A DNA stretch of 64,000 bases from positions 6,076,501 through 6,140,500 of the forward strand of contig NZ_CP125378.1 in assembly GCF_034008635.1 (NCBI RefSeq), written 5' to 3'. This document shows, piece by piece, positions 34,801 to 42,676 of the stretch. The DNA comes from Pseudomonas sp. P8_229 (GTDB lineage: Bacteria > Pseudomonadota > Gammaproteobacteria > Pseudomonadales > Pseudomonadaceae). The translations under genes and the position numbers were made by a program. Positions within the stretch are counted from its first letter, which is position 1. Each line of letters starts with the position of its first letter. The notes below the pieces were generated by a model. That model did not search any database and had not been told where the DNA came from. It saw only the letters and a program-made list of their open reading frames with translations.

Positions 34801-34950
34801 ACGCTGTATACCACGCCCGTGGTCTATCTCTGGTTTGAGCGTCGACGCCGCAAGACACAGCCCGACGCCACCGGGGTGAGTGGCCCGATCACCGCACTCC
34901 ATCCGGTTTTCCCGGGAGCGCCGGCGCCAGACAACCCGGTCTCTAAATAA
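31810..34950 (+). CDS. RND multidrug efflux permease (MdtB/MdtC-like)
   Basis: A 1046-residue inner-membrane proton-driven pump. The twelve-helix plan has two large periplasmic loops. The proton-relay aspartates are visible in GLAIAVGFVVDDAIVVMENI (about residues 392-411), and the second-half motif GIVKKNAIMIVDF is present. Sequence around FPTIQVTAKLSGASAETM is typical of the hydrophobic/amphiphilic efflux group. The substrate is unknown. Its tail overlaps the convergent aminotransferase gene by 8 bases. Confidence 0.93.
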   Translation: MNALAGLIQRRVGLSLLALGVMLLGAFAYFQLPVAPLPTVDFPTIQVTAKLSGASAETMASSVATPLERAFAAVPQVTSMTSSSAAGKTQIVLQFDLSRDIDGAAQDVQTAINTATPNLPKTMSSAPTFNKVNPAEGTVLSLAVTSPTRTLPELDRYADNYIAQRLSQMPGVGLVDFHGEQKPAVRVQIDPDALAARGLTLEDVRSVIGVSTLDQPKGSLDGPSRSITLGATDQLLDPQHYRDQVIAYKNGMPIKLGDLGRVIAGAEDTQQAAQLGADPTVIVDIHKQPGFNLLSTIATIKAKLPELTASLPRDVQVQVVGDRTQTIEASVNDMQFTLLLSVALVVVVIFVFLRKATATLIPSLTIPLSLVATFGVMYLLGYSLDNLSIMGLAIAVGFVVDDAIVVMENIVRHLETGKSRLQAAVDGMREVAFTIVSMTVSLIAVFLPILLMSGIVGRLMREFAVTVSVAIIMSCIVSLTLTPMLCAWLLKPHDDRAESRFAQACERGFEHLHNGYRRSLDWVLDHQRTTLAVAIATVVATAILYVGIPKGFFPQQDNGLIQGVAEAAADISPLAMRAQVNRAAQVIGKDPAVARVYFWIGPNPTVSQGKVMINLKPFSERTVSAAEVIRRLQPALDELSGIKVYMQANQDIQIGGRASKTQYQYTLQDPDSAELDHWSGVLLAKLKTLPQLQHVTSDQQQAIAQSTLVIDRPTAARLGVTVQAIDDVLYDAFGQRQIATMFTQLDQNHVILELDPAWQTSTATLEHLFVRVGSGALVPLNMLASVKTEQVPIIINHQGVFPAITLSFDLAPGHALSDAVTAINQASLAVALPDTVTGSFQGTAQAFQDSLKSQPWLILAAILTVYIVLGVLYENAIHPLTIISTLPSAGFGALLALMLCGQDLSVLGMIGIILLIGIVKKNAIMIVDFTLQAQQRGLSAREAVREGCLLRLRPILMTSLAALLGAVPLAFGHGAGAELRQPLGIAIVGGLLVSQVLTLYTTPVVYLWFERRRRKTQPDATGVSGPITALHPVFPGAPAPDNPVSK

Positions 34951-36070
34951 CCTCATCCAGTACCTGCTCAAGCGTACTGACCGTGCGCTCGATATTCTGC
35001 AGCTTCTCAAGTCCGAACAGGCCGATGCGGAAGGTCTGGAAGTCGGCCGGTTCGTCACATTGCAACGGCACTCCGGCGGCGATCTGCAGGCCGTGATCGG
35101 CAAATTTCCTGCCGCTCTTGATGTCGGCATCATCGGTGTAGCTCACCACGACACCGGGGGCCTGAAAGCCGGCAGCGGCCACACTTTTGATGCCTTTGCC
35201 GGTCAACATCGCGCGTACCCGATCACCCAGTGCCTGTTGTTCGTCGCGGATCCTGTCGAAGCCGTAGGCTTGCGTTTCCTTCATCACGTCGTTAAAGCGC
35301 GCGAGGGCATCGCTGGGCATGGTTGCGTGGTAGGCATGTCCGCCCTGTTCGTAGGCCTGCATGATCTGCAGCCACTTTTTCAGGTCGCAGGCGAAGCTGC
35401 TGCTTTGCGTCTGCTCGATGCGTTCGAGGGCCAAAGCACTGAACATCACCAGAGCGCAGCAAGGGGAGGCGCTCCAGCCTTTCTGCGGAGCGCTGATCAG
35501 CAGGTCGACTGCGCATTTGTGCATATCCACCCAAATCGTGCCCGAGGCGATGCAGTCCAACACGAACAAGCCACCCACCGCATGCACGGCATCGCCAACC
35601 GCCCGCAGGTACTCGTCGGGCAGGATGATCCCGGATGAAGTTTCAACGTGGGGCGCGAAGACCACCTGCGGCTTCTGTGCCGCAATGGCTGCCAACACTT
35701 CGTCCAGCGGCGGCGGGGCGTAGGCCGCCTGGCGATCAGTGTCGACCGGTCGGGCCTTGAGCACCGTGGTCGCTGCCGGAATGTTGCCCATATCGAGGAT
35801 CTGGCTCCAGCGATAACTGAACCAGCCGTTGCGTATCACCAGGCATTGCTGGCCAGTGGCGAACTGTCGCGCGACAGCTTCCATGCCGAATGTGCCGCTG
35901 CCCGGGACCACCGCAACCGATTCGGCGTTGTAGACCTGTTTCAGGGTCTTGGAAACGTTCTTCATCACGCCTTGGAAGGACTGCGACATGTGGTTGAGCG
36001 AGCGGTCGGTGTAGACCACTGAATACTCGACCAGGCCCTCAGGATCGATACCGGGATAGAGCTTTGACAT
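34943..36070 (-). CDS. Class V aminotransferase (alanine/serine-glyoxylate type)
   Basis: About 375 residues of the class V PLP family near alanine-glyoxylate and aminoethylphosphonate aminotransferases. VVPGSGTFGMEAVARQF is at the phosphate site, GGLFVLDCIASGTIWVDM holds the pyridine-binding aspartate, and the lysine is in LISAPQKGWSASPCCALVMF. The start is ATG 36070 with GGAGT seven bases upstream, in place of an upstream in-frame ATG. It stands alone, divergent from the kinase-like gene. The amino donor and acceptor are not readable. Confidence 0.85.
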   Translation of the reverse strand: MSKLYPGIDPEGLVEYSVVYTDRSLNHMSQSFQGVMKNVSKTLKQVYNAESVAVVPGSGTFGMEAVARQFATGQQCLVIRNGWFSYRWSQILDMGNIPAATTVLKARPVDTDRQAAYAPPPLDEVLAAIAAQKPQVVFAPHVETSSGIILPDEYLRAVGDAVHAVGGLFVLDCIASGTIWVDMHKCAVDLLISAPQKGWSASPCCALVMFSALALERIEQTQSSSFACDLKKWLQIMQAYEQGGHAYHATMPSDALARFNDVMKETQAYGFDRIRDEQQALGDRVRAMLTGKGIKSVAAAGFQAPGVVVSYTDDADIKSGRKFADHGLQIAAGVPLQCDEPADFQTFRIGLFGLEKLQNIERTVSTLEQVLDEVI

Positions 36071-36257
36071 GGCGTAACTCCTTTGGCAGAGATGTAGTGA
36101 TATCGACCCTAGCCTCGGCAGCACTTGCTTTCAAGCATGGCGGTACAAGACGACAGGGGAACAGTGATGCACAATCATCCTTCAGCCGGATCAATGTGTT
36201 TATCGATTTTCTCATCGAGACTCTCGGTCCGGCGGCCACAACCAAGCGATGTGAACA

Positions 36258-36869
36258 ATGAATCGTCCGCTGTTTGTTTCTCTCGATGGGCCCAAGGGCA
36301 CCGGCAAAACCACGCTGTTGGAGGCCGTTACGAAAGTACTGAGGGCGGGCAACAAGAAAGTCATCCGGCTTTGCGAGAGAAAAAGCGATCCTTTCAGGGG
36401 GGAAACCATGGCCCTGGTTAACACGCTTGCCAGAAATCCATCCATGGATCTGGAATGGGCTGTGTGTCAGCGCCTGGCTGATAGTCGTCGCTGGATTTCC
36501 CGGCACGTACTGACGAAGCAGCCGCTGGACAGCATTATCTTGATCGATCGCTGGTATCCATCTGATGCCGCATTTCGCCAATCCATCCCGTTTGCCGAGA
36601 TTCTCCAGTTAAACCTGGAGCGGGACGTGCGAGTGCCGGACTTGCATGTCGGCGTCGTTACCGATGCGGATATTTCATGGGCAAGGGCTACGGCGAGATC
36701 TCGAGGATTGGGCGGCACTGTGATCCAGAAGCACGCAGAGCATGTGCGATGCACGGAGATGTTCGAACAAGCGGTCAAGGAGCATGGTTGGGTTCTATGT
36801 CGTAATGAGGGAACGATTGAGGACGCCACGATGCAGATGGTTTCTGAAATCTATAGGGTGTTGGGGTGA
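36258..36869 (+). CDS. Thymidylate-kinase-like P-loop kinase
   Basis: A 203-residue P-loop kinase of the dTMP kinase fold: Walker A DGPKGTGKTT at residues 10-19, a DRW(Y) motif in ILIDRWYPSD matching the DRY/DRW substrate motif, and a lid-like RSRGLGG. It is unlikely to be the housekeeping tmk, whose usual neighbour is holB, since here it is a lone gene of lower G+C between an aminotransferase and a cupin. A second, specialised deoxynucleotide or unrelated small-molecule kinase is possible. Confidence 0.72.
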   Translation: MNRPLFVSLDGPKGTGKTTLLEAVTKVLRAGNKKVIRLCERKSDPFRGETMALVNTLARNPSMDLEWAVCQRLADSRRWISRHVLTKQPLDSIILIDRWYPSDAAFRQSIPFAEILQLNLERDVRVPDLHVGVVTDADISWARATARSRGLGGTVIQKHAEHVRCTEMFEQAVKEHGWVLCRNEGTIEDATMQMVSEIYRVLG

Positions 36870-37052
36870 TTGCTTGAATGGAGACAGGCGGTGATGCAGG
36901 GGCGCGCAACGTAATACATGATTTAACATAATATACATTACACGTAACAAAGTGTTTCAGGGTCAGCCCAGTTGCGCGCAGGTTTAGAATCTCCAGCAGC
37001 TGCTATAAAACGTCTTCCCCTGATGCTTGGCCATCCTTGAAATCTACGTCGC

Positions 37053-37100
37053 TCAATCCTCAATCCTCAATCCTCAATCCTCAATCCTCAATCCTCAATT
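37053..37100. repeat. Tandem 7-base repeat (TCAATCC), about seven units
   Basis: Six complete TCAATCC units run from 37053 to 37094 and a partial unit ends at 37100. On the minus strand the repeat forms the last three codons and stop of the cupin gene: the stop falls in the second unit. Since seven is not a multiple of three, changes in copy number beyond that unit would not alter the protein. The rest of 36870-37052 holds no gene I can see. Confidence 0.85.
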
Positions 37101-37603
37101 CGCGTCAGCTCTTCAATCAGATTTCGATGCTGCGGAAATTGCGCCGTGAGTTTCTGACGCCCACCCATTTGCATGTCCGCGAAATCAAATCCTGGTGAAA
37201 CCGCTTCACTGATCAAACCAAATCCATTCGTGCCATTCAGCAACCGTGAAGCTTTCCAGATTCCACCTGGCACGTGTAATTGCAATTGCTGACCTGCAAG
37301 CATGTCGTTGCCCATGATCAATGTCTGCAGTGAACCGTCCGCATGGATCAGGCTGTACTCGATGGGATCACCCAGGTGGAAATAATGCAGGATGTCGGAC
37401 TGGTTGAAATGAAACTGACCCACCGGCGATTGCTCGGTCAGCAGATAATAAATCGACGTCATCAGATAGCGCGGACCGGATGCTGTTTGCAGCATGCCGC
37501 GTTGATCGGCTTGAAAGGTTCGACGCAAATAACCGCCTTCAACGTGAGCCTCCAGATTCAGCTCGGCAATCAAGGCCTCGACGGTGATTTTGCGTTGATT
37601 CAT
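37088..37603 (-). CDS. Cupin family DUF985 protein
   Basis: A 171-residue cupin of the DUF985/cupin_5 group: GGYLRRTFQAD, TSIYYLLTEQSPVGQFHFNQSDILHYFHLGDPIEYSLI and the late CPGF-like SPGFDFADMQMG are family marks, with conserved histidines that could bind a metal. The ATG at 37603 has AGGAG eight bases upstream and is preferred to the upstream in-frame start at 37645. It ends inside a 7-base tandem repeat. Function of the family is poorly known (possibly sugar epimerase-like). Confidence 0.85.
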   Translation of the reverse strand: MNQRKITVEALIAELNLEAHVEGGYLRRTFQADQRGMLQTASGPRYLMTSIYYLLTEQSPVGQFHFNQSDILHYFHLGDPIEYSLIHADGSLQTLIMGNDMLAGQQLQLHVPGGIWKASRLLNGTNGFGLISEAVSPGFDFADMQMGGRQKLTAQFPQHRNLIEELTRIED

Positions 37604-38226
37604 GGCCTGCTCCTTCGATCTAGCGCCATTCACTTGATAGCTCAACTAAACGGCTATTTAGTGTAGTTAACCTAAAATAGCACCCTAATCGAAGACGTAT
37701 GCCTCATTTCGCCTCGCCATTCCCGTCGCGAATAGCCGATACCCCGAGAGAAAGATAACAAGCATTCATAGCGGGAAATACCTTGTGCATGTTGTTTGAG
37801 TCAGCGATCAAAACCACTTATAGCCAGAGGCAATAAATTAAATAACAAAATAATACCACCTGGCCACTATCTAATTAGCTTGCTAACTAAGCCCATTGAA
37901 AGTCCTCCTCGTTTCGAATATTAAGCAGCCTCTGATTCACAACAACAAAGGCCCTCATCACCTTGAATACATTGAATAAACAACTCACCCGTAGATGCCC
38001 GATTTCGATGCTTGCCTATCGACTCAATAACGCCTGAAAAACGCCACTTCGTATTTTATTTGCAAAACGACAACAACCGTCTAGGTTCATGAATATCTTC
38101 ACAGGCACATCACTCAAATAATAAGAACAGCCTTCAAGGCGGGAGAACTCATTCCGCTGAAATAATTAAGACTCTGCTTTTAGTTACTGAACGGAACTCA
38201 GTCATCACAATCAAGAGGGATGCTTG
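37604..38226. other. AT-rich intergenic region ahead of the Ebo operon
   Basis: About 620 bases without a convincing gene, much more AT-rich than either side. An imperfect dyad occurs near 37653-37682 (GCTATTTA ... AAATAGC). Its length and composition suggest the main promoter and control site of the 16-kb operon that follows. I could not point to a specific promoter or to a known operator. Confidence 0.5.
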
Positions 38227-40101
38227 ATGAAGCACAGCCGTTGGTATCGTGCGCTCTCGAAAAAGGCGCCAGCCGAACATTTTTGGCTGTCATTGTTTTG
38301 CTTTTCAGGTCTGGTGATCGCCAGCTTCGTCTTGTTCGAACAGCAGATCCAGGATTTCCTGACTCATCTCGACCTGTACCTTCCGTCCTCCCCCACCCAG
38401 AAACTCAACCTCGCGCTGCTACTGATCGCCTTGCTGGCGCTGGATGTGGTGCTGCCCGTGCCTTCCAGTGTGGTCGCGCTACTGGCCGTGGCCATGCTGG
38501 GCAGTGTCGGCGGTTATCTGGTGATTTTCATTGGCCTGTGCCTGGGGGCCGGGTTGGGGTATGCGCTAGGGGCCGGCTATTTCCGGATGCTTTCGAGTCG
38601 CCTCGGTTTGCATCAACGCCGGCCCGGGCAACTCGGGTATCGATTGGGCACGCTGTCATTGATCTGCCTGCGCGGCGTGCCCGTGCTGGCTGAAACCTCA
38701 GTGGTGGCGGCTGGCATGCAACGTTATCCGCTACGCTCGTTCTTGCTGGTCACCACCCTGGCTAACGCCGGTCTGGCACTGGCCTACAGCGCCATTGGCG
38801 CGTTCCTCGTCGAAGAGAACGCGCTGCTGGTGACTATCCTCGCCAGTATGGTGTTGCCGGGACTGTTCATCGCCGGGTACAGCCTGTTCAAGACCTTGCG
38901 CAAGCACGGCGCCGAGCAGACGCTCCGCGGACGTTTCGAGGTCAGTTACGACTACCCGGTGGTGTTCACCGATCATCTGTTCGATCCGTCCAATGCCTGC
39001 CTGCATCAGCAACTCACCGCTCGGCAAAGTGGCCGCGTGACCGTACTGGTGTTCGCCGATGAACAACTGCTGAAAAGCGCCCCGCAATTGCTGGAACAGA
39101 TCGATGGCTATTTTGCTGCCTATACAGTGGATGTGCATTTGCAGGCACCGCCGATTGCCGTTCCGGCCGGTGAACTGAGCAAGGATTCACAGGTGTTACA
39201 GCAGCTCTACACCGACATGATGAGACATGGGCTGGACCGGCACTGCTATGTCCTCGCCCTCGGTGGTGGCGCTGTACTGGACTCCGTGGGCTACGCCTGT
39301 GCCACCTTCCACCGTGGCATTCGCCTGATTCGCGTGCCGAGCACCGTACTGGCCCAGAACGATGCCGGCATCGGGGTGAAAAACGGCATCAATGCCTTCG
39401 GCCAGAAGAATCTGCTCGGGACCTTCTACCCCGCCACGGCCGTGATCAATGACTTCCAGTTGCTGACCAGCCTTACCCGCCGTGACCAGATCGCCGGGCT
39501 GGCCGAGGCGGTGAAAGTCGCGCTGATCAAGGACCAGGCATTCTTCCAATGGATGGAGCAACAGGCCGACGCCCTCGCCCGCTTCGATCACCCGGCAAGC
39601 CGCTATGCGATTCGCCGCTGCGCCGAACTGCACCTGGGGCACATCACCGGTGCCGGCGACCCTTTCGAGCGCGCAAATGGGCGGCCGCTGGATTACGGAC
39701 ACTGGGCGGCGCACAAACTGGAAAACCTCAGCCACCACCGGTTGCGCCATGGCGAAGCGGTCGCCGTGGGCATGGCCCTCGACGGACTCTACGCCAATGC
39801 CCTCGGGCTTCTGAGCGATGCTGACAGTGAGCGGGTGATGAGCTTGTTGACCAAGCTCGGTTTCAACCTGAGCCCACCGGAATTGAACCTGAAAGATGTG
39901 CAAGGTCGTTCGCAGGTATTGCTCGGGTTGGAAGAGTTCCGCCAGCACCTGGGCGGACAACTTTCCATCCCGATGCTCAGCGGAATCGGCCAATCGGTAG
40001 ACCTGCATGAAATCGACGACGCGCGGATGGAGCAGGCGCTGATGCGGCTGTCTACCTGCAGCGCTGCGGCCAGCAGCCTGAGCGAGGGCTTCGCGAAATG
40101 A
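38227..40101 (+). CDS. eboD: EboD-like sugar-phosphate cyclase fused to a DedA/VTT membrane domain
   Basis: A 624-residue two-part protein. Residues 1-225 are hydrophobic with a SNARE-associated/DedA-like (VTT) pattern (VLPVPSSVVALLAVAMLGSVGGYLV, GLCLGAGLGYALGAGYF). Residues of about 235-600 are a 3-dehydroquinate-synthase-like cyclase: LALGGGAVLD (NAD site), PSTVLAQNDAGIGVKNGIN, AEAVKVALIKD and DYGHWAAHKLE, near the EEVS branch. In the Ebo operon EboD is normally the cyclase alone. The ATG at 38227 has AGAGGGA six bases upstream. The next gene overlaps by four bases. Transport of a precursor and cyclisation on the membrane are inferred. Confidence 0.82.
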   Translation: MKHSRWYRALSKKAPAEHFWLSLFCFSGLVIASFVLFEQQIQDFLTHLDLYLPSSPTQKLNLALLLIALLALDVVLPVPSSVVALLAVAMLGSVGGYLVIFIGLCLGAGLGYALGAGYFRMLSSRLGLHQRRPGQLGYRLGTLSLICLRGVPVLAETSVVAAGMQRYPLRSFLLVTTLANAGLALAYSAIGAFLVEENALLVTILASMVLPGLFIAGYSLFKTLRKHGAEQTLRGRFEVSYDYPVVFTDHLFDPSNACLHQQLTARQSGRVTVLVFADEQLLKSAPQLLEQIDGYFAAYTVDVHLQAPPIAVPAGELSKDSQVLQQLYTDMMRHGLDRHCYVLALGGGAVLDSVGYACATFHRGIRLIRVPSTVLAQNDAGIGVKNGINAFGQKNLLGTFYPATAVINDFQLLTSLTRRDQIAGLAEAVKVALIKDQAFFQWMEQQADALARFDHPASRYAIRRCAELHLGHITGAGDPFERANGRPLDYGHWAAHKLENLSHHRLRHGEAVAVGMALDGLYANALGLLSDADSERVMSLLTKLGFNLSPPELNLKDVQGRSQVLLGLEEFRQHLGGQLSIPMLSGIGQSVDLHEIDDARMEQALMRLSTCSAAASSLSEGFAK

Positions 40102-40988
40102 ACCAGACCCCGCAAAGCCTTAAAACCTGGATGACGCTGGGCCGGGTATCCAATCTGCCCACGGTCTGGACCAACACCCTGGCCGCCGCACTGCTGGCCA
40201 GCAGCGCCGGTGCACTGGCGCCGCCCTCATCGCTGGTGTGGGTTCTGCTGCTGGTCACCCTGTCGTTGCTGTATCTGGCCGGCATGTTGCTGAACGATCT
40301 ACTGGATGCAGACTGGGATCAGCAACACCACAATCCGCGGCCCATCACGCTGGGCCTGGTCAGTCGCCAACAAGTGCGCCTCGCCACGGTGTTGCTGCTG
40401 ACACTGGCCGCGGCCTCGGTACTCGGCCTGAGCCAACTGATCGATCAGCCGCATTGGCTGCTGGCCAGCGTCACGCTGTTGGTGGGCTGCATCATCGGTT
40501 ACAACGTGCTGCACAAAAGATACGCCCACAGCGTGTGGTTGATGGGCGCCTGCCGCTCGGCGCTGTACCTCACGGCAGCGGCCAGTCTGGCGGTGCCACC
40601 GGAGCCGATCTGGCTCTGCGCGATTTTGCTCGGCGTCTACATCAGCGGGCTGACTTATCTGGCCCGGCATGAGCATCACAACCAGTTGCTCAGCCGCCTG
40701 CCGTTGATCCTGATGCTGAGTCCTCTGGCCCTGGCGATCTACTCCGAGAACCTGTGGTTCTGGCCGGTGCTGTTGCTCTGGCTCGGCTGGCTGGGCTGGC
40801 ATTACTGGCACAACCTTGCCAGCCCGAAACACCGACAAGTCCGCGCCTTTATCGGTGCAGGTCTTGCGGCACTGCCACTGTTCGATGCGTTGGTGATGGC
40901 CGTGGCCAACCAACCGTTGGGCAGCCTGCTGTGTGTTCTGGTGTTTTTGCTGCTCCCACATTTCCAGCGCTGGATCAAACCGACATGA
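40098..40988 (+). CDS. eboC: EboC-like UbiA-family prenyltransferase
   Basis: A 296-residue polytopic membrane protein of the UbiA prenyltransferase family with about eight or nine helices. The first aspartate motif is NDLLDADWDQ near residues 73-82, followed by HNPRPITLGLVSRQQ, as in the family; the second motif is altered. It would transfer an isoprenoid to an acceptor in the inner membrane. It overlaps its neighbours by ATGA junctions at both ends. Its assignment to EboC follows from this domain and the gene set around it. Confidence 0.85.
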   Translation: MNQTPQSLKTWMTLGRVSNLPTVWTNTLAAALLASSAGALAPPSSLVWVLLLVTLSLLYLAGMLLNDLLDADWDQQHHNPRPITLGLVSRQQVRLATVLLLTLAAASVLGLSQLIDQPHWLLASVTLLVGCIIGYNVLHKRYAHSVWLMGACRSALYLTAAASLAVPPEPIWLCAILLGVYISGLTYLARHEHHNQLLSRLPLILMLSPLALAIYSENLWFWPVLLLWLGWLGWHYWHNLASPKHRQVRAFIGAGLAALPLFDALVMAVANQPLGSLLCVLVFLLLPHFQRWIKPT

Positions 40989-41755
40989 ACATGGACGTCA
41001 CTGCGCCGCCAACGGCGGCCCTCGGCATGCGCCACGATTGCCTTGCCGAACAGCATCAGGTGTTGACCGGGCAACTCGATGAGAACGAGCTGCACTGGTG
41101 GCGTCAGGCGCAGGCGCAACTTGCCCGCCAGCCGGACGCCAGTACCGCGTCGCTCCTGAGCGGCCAGTGCAGGCGTCATCTGCGTGATCGTGCACTGCCC
41201 GACAGTCGCTGGAACCTGATCCAGCTGGCCCGCGCCTTGTTGCTGGCGCAAGTCCTTGAGCAATCACCGCCAGTCGGGCAACGGCCTCTGCTGCGTCAGC
41301 TATTTCTGTGGGGTGACGATCAGGAAAAGGTCGCCACCCTGAAAGCCTTCGACTGGTTCGACGGTCATGGGCTGTGCGTGGAACTGGCGTTGCAGGCCGG
41401 ACGCACCAGCAACAGCCAGGTGTTTGCCGCCCTCGCCCTCGACACGCTCTACCCGTCGCGTCACTACCCGGAACGAGCCTTCCACCAACTGGTGCTGAAA
41501 GCGCTGGGCATGGGGCTCGACGTGCGACGCCTGATCGGTCTGGCGCAACGACGCAGCGTCACCCTCAATCAATTGGCCCTCGACCTGCTGGAAGAGCAAC
41601 TCGCCGCTGACCGAACGGTGTCCGCCGGCTTGCCCCTGGCGATTGCCTTCGACCAGCTCGGCCCTGTGCAACGTCAGCGACTTATCGGCCTGAACCAGCA
41701 GCGACGTTTGCCGCCGGAATGGCGCGATCACCTGACCGACACGCCATCGAACTGA
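40985..41755 (+). CDS. eboA: EboA-like domain protein
   Basis: A 256-residue soluble protein, helical, with no catalytic motif I know. The stretch LFLWGDDQEKVATLKAFDWFDGHGLCVELALQAGRTSNSQVFAALALDTLYPSRHYPERAFHQLVLKALGMGLDVRRLIGL (residues 106-185) corresponds to the EboA domain pattern of helical repeats with SRHYPE and FHQLVLKALF/G. The ATG at 40985 overlaps the EboC stop. Its role in Ebo systems is unknown. Confidence 0.75.
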   Translation: MNMDVTAPPTAALGMRHDCLAEQHQVLTGQLDENELHWWRQAQAQLARQPDASTASLLSGQCRRHLRDRALPDSRWNLIQLARALLLAQVLEQSPPVGQRPLLRQLFLWGDDQEKVATLKAFDWFDGHGLCVELALQAGRTSNSQVFAALALDTLYPSRHYPERAFHQLVLKALGMGLDVRRLIGLAQRRSVTLNQLALDLLEEQLAADRTVSAGLPLAIAFDQLGPVQRQRLIGLNQQRRLPPEWRDHLTDTPSN

Positions 41756-41791
41756 TGCCCAACGACTCCTTTCCCTCAACGAGGATTCATC

Positions 41792-42676
41792 ATGCCCAAG
41801 TATTTCGACCCGCACATTCATATGGTCAGCCGCACCACTGATGACTACCAGAACATGGCCGCCGCCGGAATTACCGGGGTGATCGAGCCAGCCTTCTGGC
41901 AAGGTCAGGCCAGAACCAGTGTCGGCAGTTTCATTGATTACTTCGACACCCTGTTGGGCTGGGAGCGCTTTCGCGCCAGCATGTTTGGCATCCATCACTT
42001 CTGCACCATCGGTCTCAATCCCAAGGAGGCCAATGACTTGTCGGTGGCCAACGAGGTGCTGGAGATTCTGCCGCGTTATCTGGTGAAGGACGGCGTCGTG
42101 GCGGTCGGCGAAATCGGCTACGACGACATCACGCCCGAGGAAGATCGTTTTCTCGCGGCGCAGTTGGAGCTGGCCAGACAATTCAATCTGCCGGTGCTGG
42201 TACACACGCCGCACCGCGACAAGATCGGCGGTACCAAGCGGACGTTGGCGGTGATTCGCGAGGTGGGGATCAACGAGAGTCTGGTGATCATCGATCACCT
42301 CAATGAACTGACCCTGCCGTTGGTGCTGGACAGCGACTGCTGGCGCGGTCACTCGATCTATCCCAACACCAAAATGTCGGAACAACGGATGGTCGCCCTG
42401 CTCCAGCAATACGGCACCGAGAAAATGGTGGTCAACAGTGCTGCCGACTGGGGCATCAGCGATCCGCTCAAAGTGCCGAAAACCGGTCAGGCGATGTTGG
42501 CGGCCGGCTTCAGTGAAGCCCAGGTCGAGCAGGTGCTGTTCCACAACCCCGTCGATTTTTTCGCCCAGAGCGGCCAACTGGATAAAACCTTGGTCAGCAC
42601 CCCGCTGCCCATCGATCAGCGCCGGCAGTATCAGGAAAACTCCGCCCTGCGTGGCCAGGAACCGGTGATCAAATGA
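41792..42676 (+). CDS. eboB: EboB-like TatD-family metal-dependent hydrolase
   Basis: A 294-residue TIM-barrel hydrolase. The metal-binding start is FDPHIHMVSRTTDDY (residues 4-18), GEIGYDD is near residue 108, and IDHLNE and a late SAADWG (D ligand) complete the TatD-like site. It follows EboA after 36 bases and ends in an ATGA overlap with EboE. In Ebo clusters EboB is the TatD-like member; the substrate is unknown. Confidence 0.85.
   Translation: MPKYFDPHIHMVSRTTDDYQNMAAAGITGVIEPAFWQGQARTSVGSFIDYFDTLLGWERFRASMFGIHHFCTIGLNPKEANDLSVANEVLEILPRYLVKDGVVAVGEIGYDDITPEEDRFLAAQLELARQFNLPVLVHTPHRDKIGGTKRTLAVIREVGINESLVIIDHLNELTLPLVLDSDCWRGHSIYPNTKMSEQRMVALLQQYGTEKMVVNSAADWGISDPLKVPKTGQAMLAAGFSEAQVEQVLFHNPVDFFAQSGQLDKTLVSTPLPIDQRRQYQENSALRGQEPVIK

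Noticed and set aside
37053..37100. CRISPR array
   Set aside because: The units are only 7 bases long and adjoin without spacers, and no cas-like gene is near.
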